Shown piece after piece: positions 1 through 9,057 of a stretch of DNA of 64,000 nt. The DNA is from Streptomyces omiyaensis. GTDB lineage: Bacteria > Actinomycetota > Actinomycetes > Streptomycetales > Streptomycetaceae. Within the stretch, counting starts at the first letter, position 1. Every line of letters begins with the position of its first letter. The notes under the pieces were generated by a model that saw only the letters and a program-made list of their open reading frames with translations, did no database searches and had not been told where the DNA came from. The stretch spans positions 1 through 64,000 of the forward strand of contig NZ_BMVV01000023.1 of assembly GCF_014650895.1 (NCBI RefSeq). Reading direction: 5' to 3'. Made by a program: the position numbers and the translations under genes.

Positions 1-1107
1 GGGGGGAGCGCGGCCCTGGAGATCACCGACCGCACGCTGACGGCGGACGTGGCGGCGGCGCTGAGGTACTGGCCCGGTGTCCTCCGGGCGGGGCGGAAGG
101 ACCCTCTGGAGCCGGTGGACCTCACCGTGCTGCCGCCCTTCCTCGACGGGGTGCTGCGGGAACTGCCCTGGTGGAACCGCGACTGGAGGGTCGGTCACGT
201 CGAGCCGGCGCTTCCCCTGGAGATCGAGGGCGATCACCACGGTCTGCCGCCGGGGTTCACCGAGGTGTCCGTGCCCGGCACGGTCGGTTCCGGCGGTGGC
301 GAGAGCCTGCCCTTCGTGGCGAAGGTCGGGTTCGCGGGCGAGCGGCTGATCCGCTTCCGGGCCAAGATCGGCGACGTGCTCCCCGGTCCCGCCGTCACGC
401 CCGCCGGGCAGCTGGAGCCGCATCCGTTCGGGAGGGCTTTCGGCGGGTTGACGGACCTGCGGGGGATCCCGGTCGGGACGATGGCGAGGGGAACCGGGCT
501 GTCGACGTCCACCGTCCGCATGCCGCGCAGCGGCAGGCACCACCCGGATGCGCTTCTCGTCCGGGAGGTCGCCCGCGTCCTGGGCCTGTCCGAGGCGGAC
601 GTCAGGGTCGTCGCCGGACTCGACGACGCCGGTGCGCGGTACCCGGCCGCCGCCGCCCCCCCACGCGGCGCTCCAGGGACCGCCCCGCTCCCGTACCGCT
701 CCGCCCCGCTCCCGGGACCGCCGCGCGGGCGCCCACCCGCACGCGGTTCCGCCGCACGCTCCGTCCGGCTTTCGTGCGGTCGCGTCCGGTGGCCGGTCCT
801 GGTGGGTGGCGGCCGGATCGTGACGGTGGTGGGGGAGGGGTGGTTCGTGGGGTTTCGGCCGGGGATCGGAGGGGTCTCCGTGTCCGCAGCGTGTCGGATG
901 CATGACAAGAGGTCAACTTCCTTGATCCGCCCGGGCGATGGGGCACAGGCTTCTGCCCACGCCGAGCGGAGGACCCCCTCCCCGGCGGCGTGTGCGACCG
1001 CACGCGACCCCCACGAACCGCGCCGCCCGACCCCAGGGCGCGCCGCCAAGAGGAGGAACCCCTCACCATGGCACTCCCCACGAACCGCACCGCCCGCCGG
1101 GCGCTGA
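1..1107 (+). CDS. 5'-truncated protein with a C-terminal HTH-like segment, uncertain end
   Basis: The frame is open from the first base, so the N terminus lies outside the window. About 215 residues look protein-like: an acidic, tryptophan-containing segment (LRELPWWNRDWRVGHVEP) and then a stretch reading GIPVGTMARGTGLSTSTVRMPRSGRHHP, which resembles a Cro/C1-type helix-turn-helix followed by a short helical tail. After about base 640 the translation becomes Pro/Arg/Ala-rich and no longer looks coding, yet the first in-frame stop is at 1105-1107, inside the next gene. A run of seven C at 656-662 is a likely place for a frame error, although neither other frame stops at once. Function unknown; DNA binding is inferred only from the HTH-like segment. 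Confidence 0.45.
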   Translation, partial: GGSAALEITDRTLTADVAAALRYWPGVLRAGRKDPLEPVDLTVLPPFLDGVLRELPWWNRDWRVGHVEPALPLEIEGDHHGLPPGFTEVSVPGTVGSGGGESLPFVAKVGFAGERLIRFRAKIGDVLPGPAVTPAGQLEPHPFGRAFGGLTDLRGIPVGTMARGTGLSTSTVRMPRSGRHHPDALLVREVARVLGLSEADVRVVAGLDDAGARYPAAAAPPRGAPGTAPLPYRSAPLPGPPRGRPPARGSAARSVRLSCGRVRWPVLVGGGRIVTVVGEGWFVGFRPGIGGVSVSAACRMHDKRSTSLIRPGDGAQASAHAERRTPSPAACATARDPHEPRRPTPGRAAKRRNPSPWHSPRTAPPAGR

Positions 1108-2288
1108 TCGCCTCCGCCGCCACCGTCGCCGCCCTCGCGACCGGCCTCACCGTGGCGCCCGCGCAGGCCGCCCCGGCCCCCGTCGAGGGCGTCGTCCTCG
1201 CGGCCGGCTCGCCCGACGCCGTCGCCGGCAGCTACCTCGTCACGCTCAAGCCGGGCGCCGGCTTCGCCGCCGGGTCGGCCGAGGGCCGGGGCCTGATAGC
1301 CGGGTACGGCGGCAAGGTGGGCAAGACCTTCGGCGCGGCCCTCAACGGCTACACCGTCACCCTCGGCGCCGCGGCCGCCCGCCGCCTCGCCGCCGACCCC
1401 GCGGTGGCGACCGTCGAGCAGAACCAGGTCGTCCGCGCCGACGCCACCCAGACCAACGCGCCCTGGGGCCTCGACCGCATCGACCAGGCCTCCCTCCCGC
1501 TCTCGGGCACCTACACGTACCCGGACGGCGCGGGCGCCGGCGTCACCGCCTACGTCATCGACACCGGCGTGCGCATCAGCCACAGGGAGCTCGCCGGCCG
1601 GGCCGTCAACGGCTACGACGCCGTCGAGGGCGACACGGTCGCGCAGGACGGCAACGGGCACGGCACCCACGTCGCCACCACCATCGCCGGCTCCACCTAC
1701 GGCGTGGCCAAGGCCGCCAAGGTCGTCGCCGTCCGCGTCCTCGACGCCAACGGCTCCGGCACCACCGCCGGTGTCGTCGCCGGCATCGACTGGGTCACCT
1801 CCCACCACGCCGCCGGAGCCCCGGCCGTCGCCAACCTCTCCCTCGGCGGCGGGGCCTCCACCACGCTCGACAACGCGGTCAAGCGCTCCATCGCGGACGG
1901 GGTCACCTACGCGGTCGCCGCCGGCAACTCCGGCGTGAACGCCCAGAACTCCTCGCCCGCCCGCGTCACCGAGGCCATCACCGTCGGCGCCACGAGCAAC
2001 ACCGACGCGAAGGCCGGCTGGTCCAACTACGGCGCCGTCCTGGACCTGTTCGCCCCCGGCGTCTCCATCACCGCCGGCTGGCACACCGGGGACACCGCGA
2101 CCAACACCATCTCCGGCACCTCGATGGCCGCCCCGCACGTCGCCGGCGCCGCCGCCGTCTACCTCGCCGGCCACACCTCGGCCACCCCCGCCCAGGTCGC
2201 CACCGCCCTCGTGAACGGCGCCACCCCCAACAAGGTCACCAGCCCGGGCAGCGGCTCCCCGAACCGCCTCCTGCGCCTCGTCCCGTAA
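1068..2288 (+). CDS. secreted subtilisin-like serine protease (peptidase S8)
   Basis: Extracellular endopeptidase of 406 residues. The ATG at 1068 follows AGAGGAGGA with good spacing. Residues 1-34 form a signal peptide (twin Arg, hydrophobic core, APAQA cleavage). Residues about 50-125 match the inhibitor I9 propeptide that folds and then leaves the enzyme. The catalytic triad is Asp165 (VIDTG), His198 (GHGTH) and Ser352 (GTSMAAPHVAG), in normal order and spacing, so the enzyme should be active. It lacks the C-terminal P-domain or binding modules of larger streptomycete proteases. It stands alone and ends at a strong hairpin shared with the convergent downstream gene. The closest well-known relatives are proteinase K-like subtilases. 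Substrate is not predictable. Confidence 0.95.
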   Translation: MALPTNRTARRALIASAATVAALATGLTVAPAQAAPAPVEGVVLAAGSPDAVAGSYLVTLKPGAGFAAGSAEGRGLIAGYGGKVGKTFGAALNGYTVTLGAAAARRLAADPAVATVEQNQVVRADATQTNAPWGLDRIDQASLPLSGTYTYPDGAGAGVTAYVIDTGVRISHRELAGRAVNGYDAVEGDTVAQDGNGHGTHVATTIAGSTYGVAKAAKVVAVRVLDANGSGTTAGVVAGIDWVTSHHAAGAPAVANLSLGGGASTTLDNAVKRSIADGVTYAVAAGNSGVNAQNSSPARVTEAITVGATSNTDAKAGWSNYGAVLDLFAPGVSITAGWHTGDTATNTISGTSMAAPHVAGAAAVYLAGHTSATPAQVATALVNGATPNKVTSPGSGSPNRLLRLVP

Positions 2289-2309
2289 CCCCGCGCGGAC
2301 GGAGAAGGA

Positions 2310-2347
2310 CCGTGCCCCGGCGTCCCCCCGCGGACGCCGGGGCACGG
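2310..2347. terminator. bidirectional hairpin terminator
   Basis: A perfect 16-bp inverted repeat (2310-2325 and 2332-2347) with a 6-base loop lies between the convergent stops at 2288 and 2353. It has no U-tract, as is usual for Streptomyces terminators. Confidence 0.85.
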
Positions 2348-2352
2348 CCGCC

Positions 2353-4776
2353 TCACTTCCAGGGGTCGGGCCGCAGCCAGTGCTCCGACACCGTCCATCC
2401 GGTCAGCCGCCGGGCCCTCCCCGCCCGGGCCGTCCCCGCCGCGTCGAACAGCCCGCCCTCGGCCACGTGCCGCAGGCCCAGCAGCGCGGGCGCCAGCCGG
2501 GACGCCACCGGCGCACGGCGTGCCGCCCGCGCCGGCAGCCACTCCAGGACCCGGTCCCGCTCGGCCTCCCCGCACAGCGACAGGTGGAAGACCATCTGCC
2601 GCCAGGCGTACGCGGCGTCCTTCAGGCCCCTCAGCGGGTAGGGGGCCCGGCGCGCCCGCTCCGTCAGCCGGCAGACCGTGCCGAAGCAGCGGCGCGCGGC
2701 CTCCGCCCAGCCCGGCTCCGGCGCGATCCCGACCCGCCGCACCAGCGTCGCCAGGTTGTGCGTGGTGAGGATCTGCGCCTGCTCGATCACCATGCCGTTC
2801 CCCGCGACGGAGTCGTGGCCCCCCGGCCGGCCCGCCCGGGTGCGGCACAGCCGGGCGAACTCCGCGAGCGCGTCGGCCTCCTGGCGCCGGGCCTCCCGGC
2901 GCCCGGTTCCCCGCCCGCGCCCGTCGCCGCCCGGGAACGGTCCGGCCCGCCGCGCGGCCAGGGCGCCGAGCTCCGCGTAGTCGATGCCGTAGTACCGCTC
3001 GTACAGCGAGCCCCCGCCCAGGAGTTCGGCCGCGATCCCCGCCGAGGCGAGGAACTTCCCGCTGAACCGGCCCATGAAGATGTCCGCGGCCAGCTCCTCC
3101 GTCAGCGGCGCGTCCAGCCCCGACGCGTCGAGCAGCGCGCCGAGTTCGCGCACCAGCGGGTTCGGCAGCAGGGTGCCGGGGAAGTGCTCCACCGCCGTCT
3201 CCGCCAGGGTCCGCGCGGCCGCGGCCGCCGAGCCCCGGGTGGTGGCGTCGCCCCGCGCGTGCCCGCTCACCGCCCGCACCCACGGCAGCTCCTCCGGAGC
3301 CACCTGGCGCGCGAGGTGGAGCAGCAGCAGGGAGCGGCGGTTGCGGAAGGCGCGGTAGTTCGCCGCCATCAGCACGCGCAGCTCCGGGTCCCGGTAGACC
3401 GCGGTCCGCTCGGCGGCGACCAGCCGGGGCACCAGCTCGGCCATCGCCTCAGCCGAGGGGACGATCCCGGACGCGACCAGCACGCCGAGCGGCGCACTGC
3501 GCGCCCCGTCGACCACCCGCCGCACCGACGGCGGCACTTCGGCGCCCTCGGGCACGCCGGTGCGCCGCTCCTCGGCCGCCGTCACGGGCGCCACGAACGG
3601 GGCCGCGTCGACGACCCCCGCCTCCTGGGGCAGCCCCGCCAGCCGTTCCGCGACCAGGTGCGCCAGCGTGTGATGCGCGGGGAGCGCCGCCCGGGCGGCC
3701 TGCCCTCCCCGCAGCGCCGCGTGCCGCTCCGAGCCGGGAAGGCCCCGCTTCCGCACCATCCCCGTGACCGCCACCCGCACCAGCCCGGCCCGTCGCGCGT
3801 CCAGCTCCCGCCCGGAGACCAGCTCCGCCAGCGCGCCGCGCAGGATCCCCTCGTTGCTCCCCGGCCTCCGGTGCCGGCCGGTGAGCGGATGGGCGGCGAG
3901 CAGCCGCTCGTACCGGTCGAGCAGCGCCCGTCCCCGGGCCGTCCAGGCCCCCTCCGGCGCGACGCCCGGCCGCACCACCCCCTCGGGGCCCGTCAGCTCC
4001 AGCCAGTGCCGGAGGAGTTCGTCGGCGAACGGGCGCCATACGCCGAGCGCCTCGCGCTGCGCCTCCACGGCCCGCTTCGGACCCCTGGCGGTCAGGGTCT
4101 CCCGCGCCTGCCCGACCGTGGAGCGGTGCACCGCGCCCGGCTCCGGCACCGGAAGGTCCGCGGGACGCTCCGCCCCGCCCGTCGCCGAGGGGCGCCCCGT
4201 CGGCCGCGGCAGGAAGCACAGCCGGTCCGCGAACGGCCTCAGGGAACCGACCAGTCCGACCGCGGCGTCGGTCTCGCCCGCCCGGACCAGCCACGCCACC
4301 GTCAGGAGGGCGGCCTCCTCCGGCAGCCCCACTTCGTAGCGGCCCGAGTCGAGCAGCTCCCACAGGGCGGCGAGACCCGGCTCGGTCAGGTGGTGGGCGA
4401 AGACCGCCGCCCGTTCGGCGGGCACCCCGGCGCGGTGGGCGGCCTCCCTCTCGAACTCCCGGAGCGGCCCTCCGGCCCGCGCCGAACCGGTCGCGAAACC
4501 ACCGTGCAGGACCTCGGGCGTCACCCAGGCGGGCAGCTCCGTCACCGGTGTGCGCGAACCGATCCGCAGGGTGCCGGACGCCATCCCCGCCGGCACGTCC
4601 TGCCAGCCGCGGGCCCGCTCCCCGGCGCGTTCCCGGGTGGCGGGGTCGGGATGGGTGAGGGCCGTGGTGAAGGCCCTGGCCAGCTGTCGCCGGACGTGGC
4701 AGGGGGAGGCGCCGGAGGGAGCCGGCTGCGCGGACGGCGCGGGCATCGGAGGCTGCTGATCAGCGTGCGTGTTCAT
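2353..4776 (-). CDS. large uncharacterised protein (807 aa)
   Basis: I do not recognise the family. The protein is soluble-looking, with no signal peptide or membrane segment, rich in Ala, Arg, Leu and Glu and mostly helical in character. The N terminus (residues 1-28) is Pro/Ala/Ser-rich and probably disordered. Several Leu/Ala-rich helical stretches suggest an alpha-solenoid or helical repeat fold (for example LVPRLVAAERTAVYRDPELR and the segment starting FRNRRSLLLLHLARQV). A highly charged loop of RGRGTGRREARRQEAD type falls near residue 620. No catalytic motif was found. It is transcribed alone and ends at the shared hairpin at 2310-2347. The ATG at 4776 is the farthest upstream start; the region before it has no strong ribosome binding site. 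Confidence 0.8.
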   Translation of the reverse strand: MNTHADQQPPMPAPSAQPAPSGASPCHVRRQLARAFTTALTHPDPATRERAGERARGWQDVPAGMASGTLRIGSRTPVTELPAWVTPEVLHGGFATGSARAGGPLREFEREAAHRAGVPAERAAVFAHHLTEPGLAALWELLDSGRYEVGLPEEAALLTVAWLVRAGETDAAVGLVGSLRPFADRLCFLPRPTGRPSATGGAERPADLPVPEPGAVHRSTVGQARETLTARGPKRAVEAQREALGVWRPFADELLRHWLELTGPEGVVRPGVAPEGAWTARGRALLDRYERLLAAHPLTGRHRRPGSNEGILRGALAELVSGRELDARRAGLVRVAVTGMVRKRGLPGSERHAALRGGQAARAALPAHHTLAHLVAERLAGLPQEAGVVDAAPFVAPVTAAEERRTGVPEGAEVPPSVRRVVDGARSAPLGVLVASGIVPSAEAMAELVPRLVAAERTAVYRDPELRVLMAANYRAFRNRRSLLLLHLARQVAPEELPWVRAVSGHARGDATTRGSAAAAARTLAETAVEHFPGTLLPNPLVRELGALLDASGLDAPLTEELAADIFMGRFSGKFLASAGIAAELLGGGSLYERYYGIDYAELGALAARRAGPFPGGDGRGRGTGRREARRQEADALAEFARLCRTRAGRPGGHDSVAGNGMVIEQAQILTTHNLATLVRRVGIAPEPGWAEAARRCFGTVCRLTERARRAPYPLRGLKDAAYAWRQMVFHLSLCGEAERDRVLEWLPARAARRAPVASRLAPALLGLRHVAEGGLFDAAGTARAGRARRLTGWTVSEHWLRPDPWK

Positions 4777-4945
4777 GAGCCGACGTGGCGGGTGCCGCCC
4801 CCGCGCCCTCCGGGTCCCGAGCCCGGCGCTCTCCTGCTGAGCTACACGTCGATGCCGTCAGACGGTAGCCACCGCCCCGGGCCCGGGCAACGGAGATTCC
4901 GGTGGGCCCGGGCCGGGGCGGCGGGAGAGGGGGCGGACGGAGGGG

Positions 4946-5590
4946 TCAGGGGACGATCAGGTCCGGGACGAGCGCGCGGAGTTCCGCCACGGGCAGCACG
5001 CCGTCGCGGACGAGCACCGGGGTGCCGCCGCTGAGGTCGACGATCGACGACGAGACCGCTCCGGGGGTCCCGCCCCCGTCGAGGTACACCGCCACCGCGT
5101 CGCCGAGCATTCGCCGGGCGGCGTCGCAGTCCTGCGGGGACGGGTGGTCCGTGAGGTTGGCGCTGGAGACCGCCAGGGGGCCCGTCGCCGCGAGCAGCTC
5201 CAGGGTGAGCGGGTGGTCGGGCATCCGGACGGCCACCGTGCCGCCGGTCTCGCCGAGGTCCCAGTCGAGCGACGCCCGGTGACGGACGACCAGGGTCAGG
5301 CCGCCCGGCCAGAAGGCGTCGATCAGCGCCCGGGCCGCGTCCGGGAGGTCGTCCGTCAGTTCGCCGAGGGCGGCGGCCGAGGGGACGAGGACGGGGGAGG
5401 GCTTGTGACGGCCGCGGCCCTTCGCCGCCAGGAGCGAGGCGACCGCCTTCGGGTCGAAGGCGTCCGCCCCGACCCCGTACACGGTGTCCGTCGGCAGGAC
5501 CACGAGCTCGCCGCGGCGCACCGCTGCCGTGGCCTCCGCGAGGCCCGCCGCGCGGGCCGCCGGGTCGGAGCAGTCGAAGCGGGCCGTCAC
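4946..5590 (-). CDS. TsaC/Sua5/YrdC-family L-threonylcarbamoyladenylate synthase
   Basis: Cytoplasmic enzyme of 214 residues. The family makes threonylcarbamoyl-AMP from threonine, ATP and bicarbonate/CO2, the first step of tRNA t6A37 synthesis. The sequence shows the YrdC fold signatures: LPTDTVYGVGADAF near residue 32, the KGRGRHKPSPVLV lysine/arginine loop, and SSANLT in the nucleotide-binding pocket (the KxR...SxN pattern). It is the short form without the Sua5 C-terminal domain. Its GTG start overlaps the stop of the upstream carbonic anhydrase by four bases (GTGA), so the two are translationally coupled. Actinobacteria normally have an essential copy elsewhere; because this one sits with a carbonic anhydrase in accessory DNA, I infer a paralogue, which cannot be checked from the window. 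Confidence 0.9.
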   Translation of the reverse strand: MTARFDCSDPAARAAGLAEATAAVRRGELVVLPTDTVYGVGADAFDPKAVASLLAAKGRGRHKPSPVLVPSAAALGELTDDLPDAARALIDAFWPGGLTLVVRHRASLDWDLGETGGTVAVRMPDHPLTLELLAATGPLAVSSANLTDHPSPQDCDAARRMLGDAVAVYLDGGGTPGAVSSSIVDLSGGTPVLVRDGVLPVAELRALVPDLIVP

Positions 5591-6219
5591 GCCGGGGTTC
5601 CCTCCTCGGCCAGGACGCCGTGCGTGGAGACCAGGCGGGCGTTGCCCTCGGCCAGCGCGTAACCGAGGCCGACGATGCCGATCTCGCCCGCCGCCACCTG
5701 GTCGGAGAGCAGCCGGGAGCGGTCCAGGAGCAGGTTCGCGGTGTGCCGGATGTGCTCGTCGATGATGTCGCTGTCCGCCGTCAGGCCGGCGGTACGGGCC
5801 GCCAGTATGCTCGGCGTCACACGCTCCACGACGTCCCGCACGAAGCCGCTCGCCGCGAAGCCGTCCTCCACGGCCGCGCGGGCCGCGGCGACCGCGCCGC
5901 AGGAGTCGTGGCCGAGGACGACCACCAGGCGGGCGCCGAGGACGCTCGTCGCGTACTCCACGCTGCCCAGGACCTCCGGGCCGACGACGTGACCGGCGGT
6001 GCGGACGACGAACAGGTCGCCGAGGCCCCGGTCGAAGATGATCTCGGCGGCGAGCCGCGAGTCGGAACAGCCGAGGATCACGGCGAACGGGTCCTGGCCG
6101 GGCGCGAGCTCCGTGCGGCGGGCGGCGTCCTGGTTCGGGTGCTCGGGCGTGCCCGAGACGAAGCGACGGTTGCCTTCGAGAAGGGCGTCCAGGGCAAGGG
6201 CCGGAGAGGTTCTGGGCAT
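5587..6219 (-). CDS. beta-class carbonic anhydrase
   Basis: Zinc enzyme interconverting CO2 and bicarbonate in the cytoplasm. The 210 residues hold all expected active-site residues: Cys51, Asp53 and Arg55 in CSDSR, and His104 and Cys107 in GHDSCGAV, giving the Cys-His-Cys zinc ligands and the Asp-Arg dyad. The N-terminal LLEGNRRFVSG is typical of the clade. It is the first gene of a two-gene operon, overlapping the threonylcarbamoyl-AMP synthase gene by four bases. Because that partner uses bicarbonate, a metabolic link is plausible. Just upstream on the opposite strand is a remnant of a SulP transporter STAS domain; SulP and beta-carbonic anhydrases are often fused or adjacent in actinobacteria. 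Confidence 0.95.
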   Translation of the reverse strand: MPRTSPALALDALLEGNRRFVSGTPEHPNQDAARRTELAPGQDPFAVILGCSDSRLAAEIIFDRGLGDLFVVRTAGHVVGPEVLGSVEYATSVLGARLVVVLGHDSCGAVAAARAAVEDGFAASGFVRDVVERVTPSILAARTAGLTADSDIIDEHIRHTANLLLDRSRLLSDQVAAGEIGIVGLGYALAEGNARLVSTHGVLAEEGTPA

Positions 6220-6712
6220 GCCGCCACCCTATGCGCGCCCCCCGCCTCCCGCGCTACCGGGTAGGCCCTCGCCGGGCCTCCTTGTGACGGATCGCACCCG
6301 CCCCTCACGCGCCCCCCGGCGTGCGCGTGAGCGGCGCCCACGGCCGACGCGCCCCCGGCGCGGGTGCGCCCCCGCGCCGGACCCCCGGCGGTTCCCGTCA
6401 CGTACCGCTCGCTTCCGGCCGGAAACCGCCGGCGGCCACCGCCCCGCCCGTGCCCCGACTATCCTGCGGCCCCACCCTCCGCCCCCTCTCCGCGCCGCCC
6501 TACCGGGCCCGTTCCGCCCCGGCCCGGACCCCGCCGCGGCCGGCCGCGTCCGGCCGCGTCCGGCGCCCCGCCGCCGTTCGGCGCGCCCCCGCCCCCGCCC
6601 CCGGCCGCGGGCCGTCCGACGGCGGCCGTCCGGTCGCCCCGGGCCGATGGATCCGTGGTCTCCCGCCTCCGGGCAGACCGCTTCGCCTCCCTTCCGCGAG
6701 GGGTTCCTCCGC

Positions 6713-7210
6713 ATGCCGTCCTCCGCGCCGCCCCGCCGGCTCCCTCCACACCCGTCCCGGTTCCCCCACCTCCGGCAGGACCACCTGGAGCAGGCGGGTC
6801 GGACGGAGCACGGGGGAGAGGGGAGCGGACGGGGGAGAGGGGAGCGGACGGGGGAGACCGCGCGGGCCGGGGACGCGGGGGCCGGGGGTGCGGGGGCCGG
6901 AGGCGCGGGCCGTCCCGCCCCGGACGATGCGCGCCCCGTCGCGGGCGTGCTGCGCGTGCGGCTCAGCGGCGGTGCGACCTTCCTCCGGCTGCCGAAAGTG
7001 CTCGACGCCCTCGAAGCGCTCCCGCGCGACCGGCCGGTGGAGGTGGACCCGTCGGGTCTGCACCACCTCGACCGCGCCTGCCGCGCGGCGAGGACCGCGT
7101 GGGCCGAACGGCACGCGGCGGCCGGATCCCACCCCGTACGCCTCCTGCCCCTCCCGGACCGTCCGCCGGGGACGGGCACCGCGCCGGCCCCCTCGGCCGC
7201 CGGTCCGTGA
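6713..7210 (+). pseudogene. STAS-domain remnant of a SulP anion transporter
   Basis: The last ~90 codons (about 6940-7210) read VLRVRLSGGATFLRLPKVLD...LEALPRDRPVEVDPSGLHHLDRA and resemble the cytoplasmic STAS domain at the end of SulP transporters, especially the type associated with carbonic anhydrase. No membrane domain precedes it. An ATG at 6713 would give a 165-residue protein whose first 70 residues are low-complexity Gly/Arg/Pro/Ala sequence containing a 19-bp tandem repeat. I therefore call it a 5'-truncated remnant. It could still be expressed as a free STAS-like protein, but no good ribosome binding site is visible. Confidence 0.55.
6811..6857. repeat. 19-bp tandem repeat, 2.5 copies
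   Basis: The unit CGGGGGAGAGGGGAGCGGA occurs at 6811-6829 and 6830-6848, with nine more matching bases after it. It is purine-rich on the + strand and lies inside the low-complexity 5' part of the STAS remnant, before the recognisable domain. Confidence 0.85.
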
Positions 7211-7217
7211 GGCGGTG

Positions 7218-7946
7218 TCAGTCCGTCGCGTCCCAGGCGCGCGTGAGCCCGTCCAGCCAGGCGGGGGGAAGCTCCGCCGCGTCCCACTCCTCGCGCAGCT
7301 CGGCCGGGCGGACGGCGAGCCGTTCCAGGACGGCGAGGCTCGTGGGGGAGTGGACCAGGGTGTAGCGCCCGTGGATGGCGATCGCGCTGCCCGGCCCGTA
7401 CGTGGCGTAGAGCCGCTCCAGATGGGACCGGTGGTCCGTCGCGAAGGCCGTCAGGCGGCCCGGATAGGCCGCCCGCTGGCGTACCCCCATCGTGGCGAGC
7501 GCCGAGGCGAGGACCTGCTCCGTCACCTCGGGGTCGAGGTCGGACTCCTCGGAGAAGGAGAGGAACAGGGGGACGACGGCGACCTTGGCGCGCTCGACCT
7601 CCATCCGGCCGACCGGCGGCCGGTCGTCGGGGTCCGTGCCGGGCTCCACCGCGACGGCCGCGTCCAGGGCCCGGTCGGCGAGGCCCGCGAGCCCGTCCGT
7701 GACGGCTCGTGAGCCGTCGCGCCAGCCCTCCGCGTACGGCTCGCCGCTCCCGGGCGGGGCCTGCCGCCCGTCGCCGGACAGCGACGCGTGGGCGACGGCG
7801 AGCGCGCCCGCCTCGACGAGGCCGATCAGCTCCTCGGCGTCCCCGGAGTACACCCCCGCCCGTGCGAGGAGCTGGAGGAGCGTCGTCCTCGCGTTGTCGA
7901 CGCTGGCGGCGTCGAGCCGGAGCCGTTCTTCCCGGGCGGCGGTCAT
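7218..7946 (-). CDS. uncharacterised protein (242 aa)
   Basis: Not recognised. The ATG at 7946 was chosen because GAGGAGGAGGACC lies just upstream; the open frame continues farther but the extra sequence looks non-coding. The protein is soluble, acidic and helical in its first half (MTAAREERLRLDAASVDNAR, then LLARAGVYSGDAEELIGLV), and its C-terminal half contains RMEVERAKVAVVPLFLSFSEES and HGRYTLVHSPTSLAVLERL. No catalytic signature, membrane segment or signal peptide is seen. Its stop is eight bases past the end of the convergent STAS remnant. Confidence 0.75.
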   Translation of the reverse strand: MTAAREERLRLDAASVDNARTTLLQLLARAGVYSGDAEELIGLVEAGALAVAHASLSGDGRQAPPGSGEPYAEGWRDGSRAVTDGLAGLADRALDAAVAVEPGTDPDDRPPVGRMEVERAKVAVVPLFLSFSEESDLDPEVTEQVLASALATMGVRQRAAYPGRLTAFATDHRSHLERLYATYGPGSAIAIHGRYTLVHSPTSLAVLERLAVRPAELREEWDAAELPPAWLDGLTRAWDATD

Positions 7947-8319
7947 CGGTGGTCCTCCTCCTCGCTGTACCGGCGCGCACGGGTGCGGCGGACGCGCCTG
8001 CGAGGACGCGGCGATCACGGGCCCGCGCCACGCTCCCCTCGCGGCGGCGCACGTACGGGACCGGTGATCGGGTCCTCGATCGCCGAGGTTTCCAGCTCCC
8101 CCGGCCCTCCGTCCAGCCGACGTTCCGGTCCCCTCCCACCCGGCACGCGGTGCCATGAGGATCTTCCGGCCGGTCCGGGCGGCGAGAACCCCCTCCTGTC
8201 GGGAGAGTTGATACCCCCTCCAGGTATTGCGGACCGAGCTCGGTCGCGGGGCCGTCGGACGGAACGGAGACACCACGTGCCAGTGGGGTGCCGGAACGCC
8301 GGCCGGACGGAGGACCGGT
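7947..8319. other. no gene recognised between an unknown gene and the NlpC/P60 remnant
   Basis: No supported coding sequence. This is where the lost 3' part of the NlpC/P60 gene would have been, but no similarity to its catalytic domain is visible in any frame. It also contains the promoter region of the gene starting at 7946. Confidence 0.5.
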
Positions 8320-8712
8320 GGCGCGTTCGAGGCGGGCGTCGGGATCCGGGGAGAGGAGGAGCCGGAGGGCGGGGCCGAGTCCGCCCGCGCGGTACCGGCC
8401 GGCCGCCAGGAGGCCGATGCGGTACCGGAGTTCGTCGGGCCCGGCCTGCTTGCGCGCCACGCCGTTCCGGAGGGTGCCGGCCCGCCGCCGGAGCGCTTCG
8501 GCGCGCTCCTCGGCGCCGTTGTACCGCTCCGTCGCCCGGGTCGCCTCCTCGTGGAGCCCGTCGATCCGCGCCCGGCCGCCCTTCCCGGTGGGGCCGGGCA
8601 GCGGACCGGCCGTCGCCTGCTGGGCGGAGAGGGCGACGGCGGCGGCCGCCGCCGCGGTCACGACACCGGCGTAGCGGGGGTGCGGCTGCTTCGGGCGACG
8701 GTGCGACGGCAC
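8320..8712 (-). pseudogene. N-terminal remnant of a secreted NlpC/P60 peptidoglycan hydrolase
   Basis: From a GTG at 8712 the frame reads PSHRRPKQPHPRYAGVV, an Ala-rich signal peptide (ALSAQQATA), and then a coiled-coil stretch (IDGLHEEATRATERYNGAEE, later YRIGLLAAGRYRAGGLGPAL and LLLSPDPDARLERA). This is the pattern of the N terminus of Streptomyces RipA-like NlpC/P60 hydrolases. Similarity stops abruptly near 8320, so the rest of the coiled coil and the whole catalytic Cys-His domain are missing. The conserved part is also degraded. A function is unlikely; export of a short peptide cannot be excluded. Confidence 0.7.
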
Positions 8713-9057
8713 GGTGGAGCTCCCTCTTCTCGGACGCCGGCCCGTCCCGGACGGCCCGGCTCGGCCGGCGGTGCGCACGTCCGTGAATGCTGAGCGGCTT
8801 GGGTGAATGGAAGCATTGAGTGATCGGGACGGGAGGGGTGGGGCGGGCGAGGCGGGTGACAGGGGCGGACGGCCGGAGCGGGTCGGGTGCGTCGGCAGGC
8901 TCGGGGCGTCCGGGCGTGCCGATCGCGTCAAGAGTCGGCCCCGTCGGCGTCAGGACCGCGTCAGGGACGCGGACGAACCCCGCTCCGGCGGGCAAGGCTG
9001 CGGGGAAGCGCCCCGCCGGACCGCCGCCGGAGCCGCGACCCGTCCCAGGAGGAGCCC

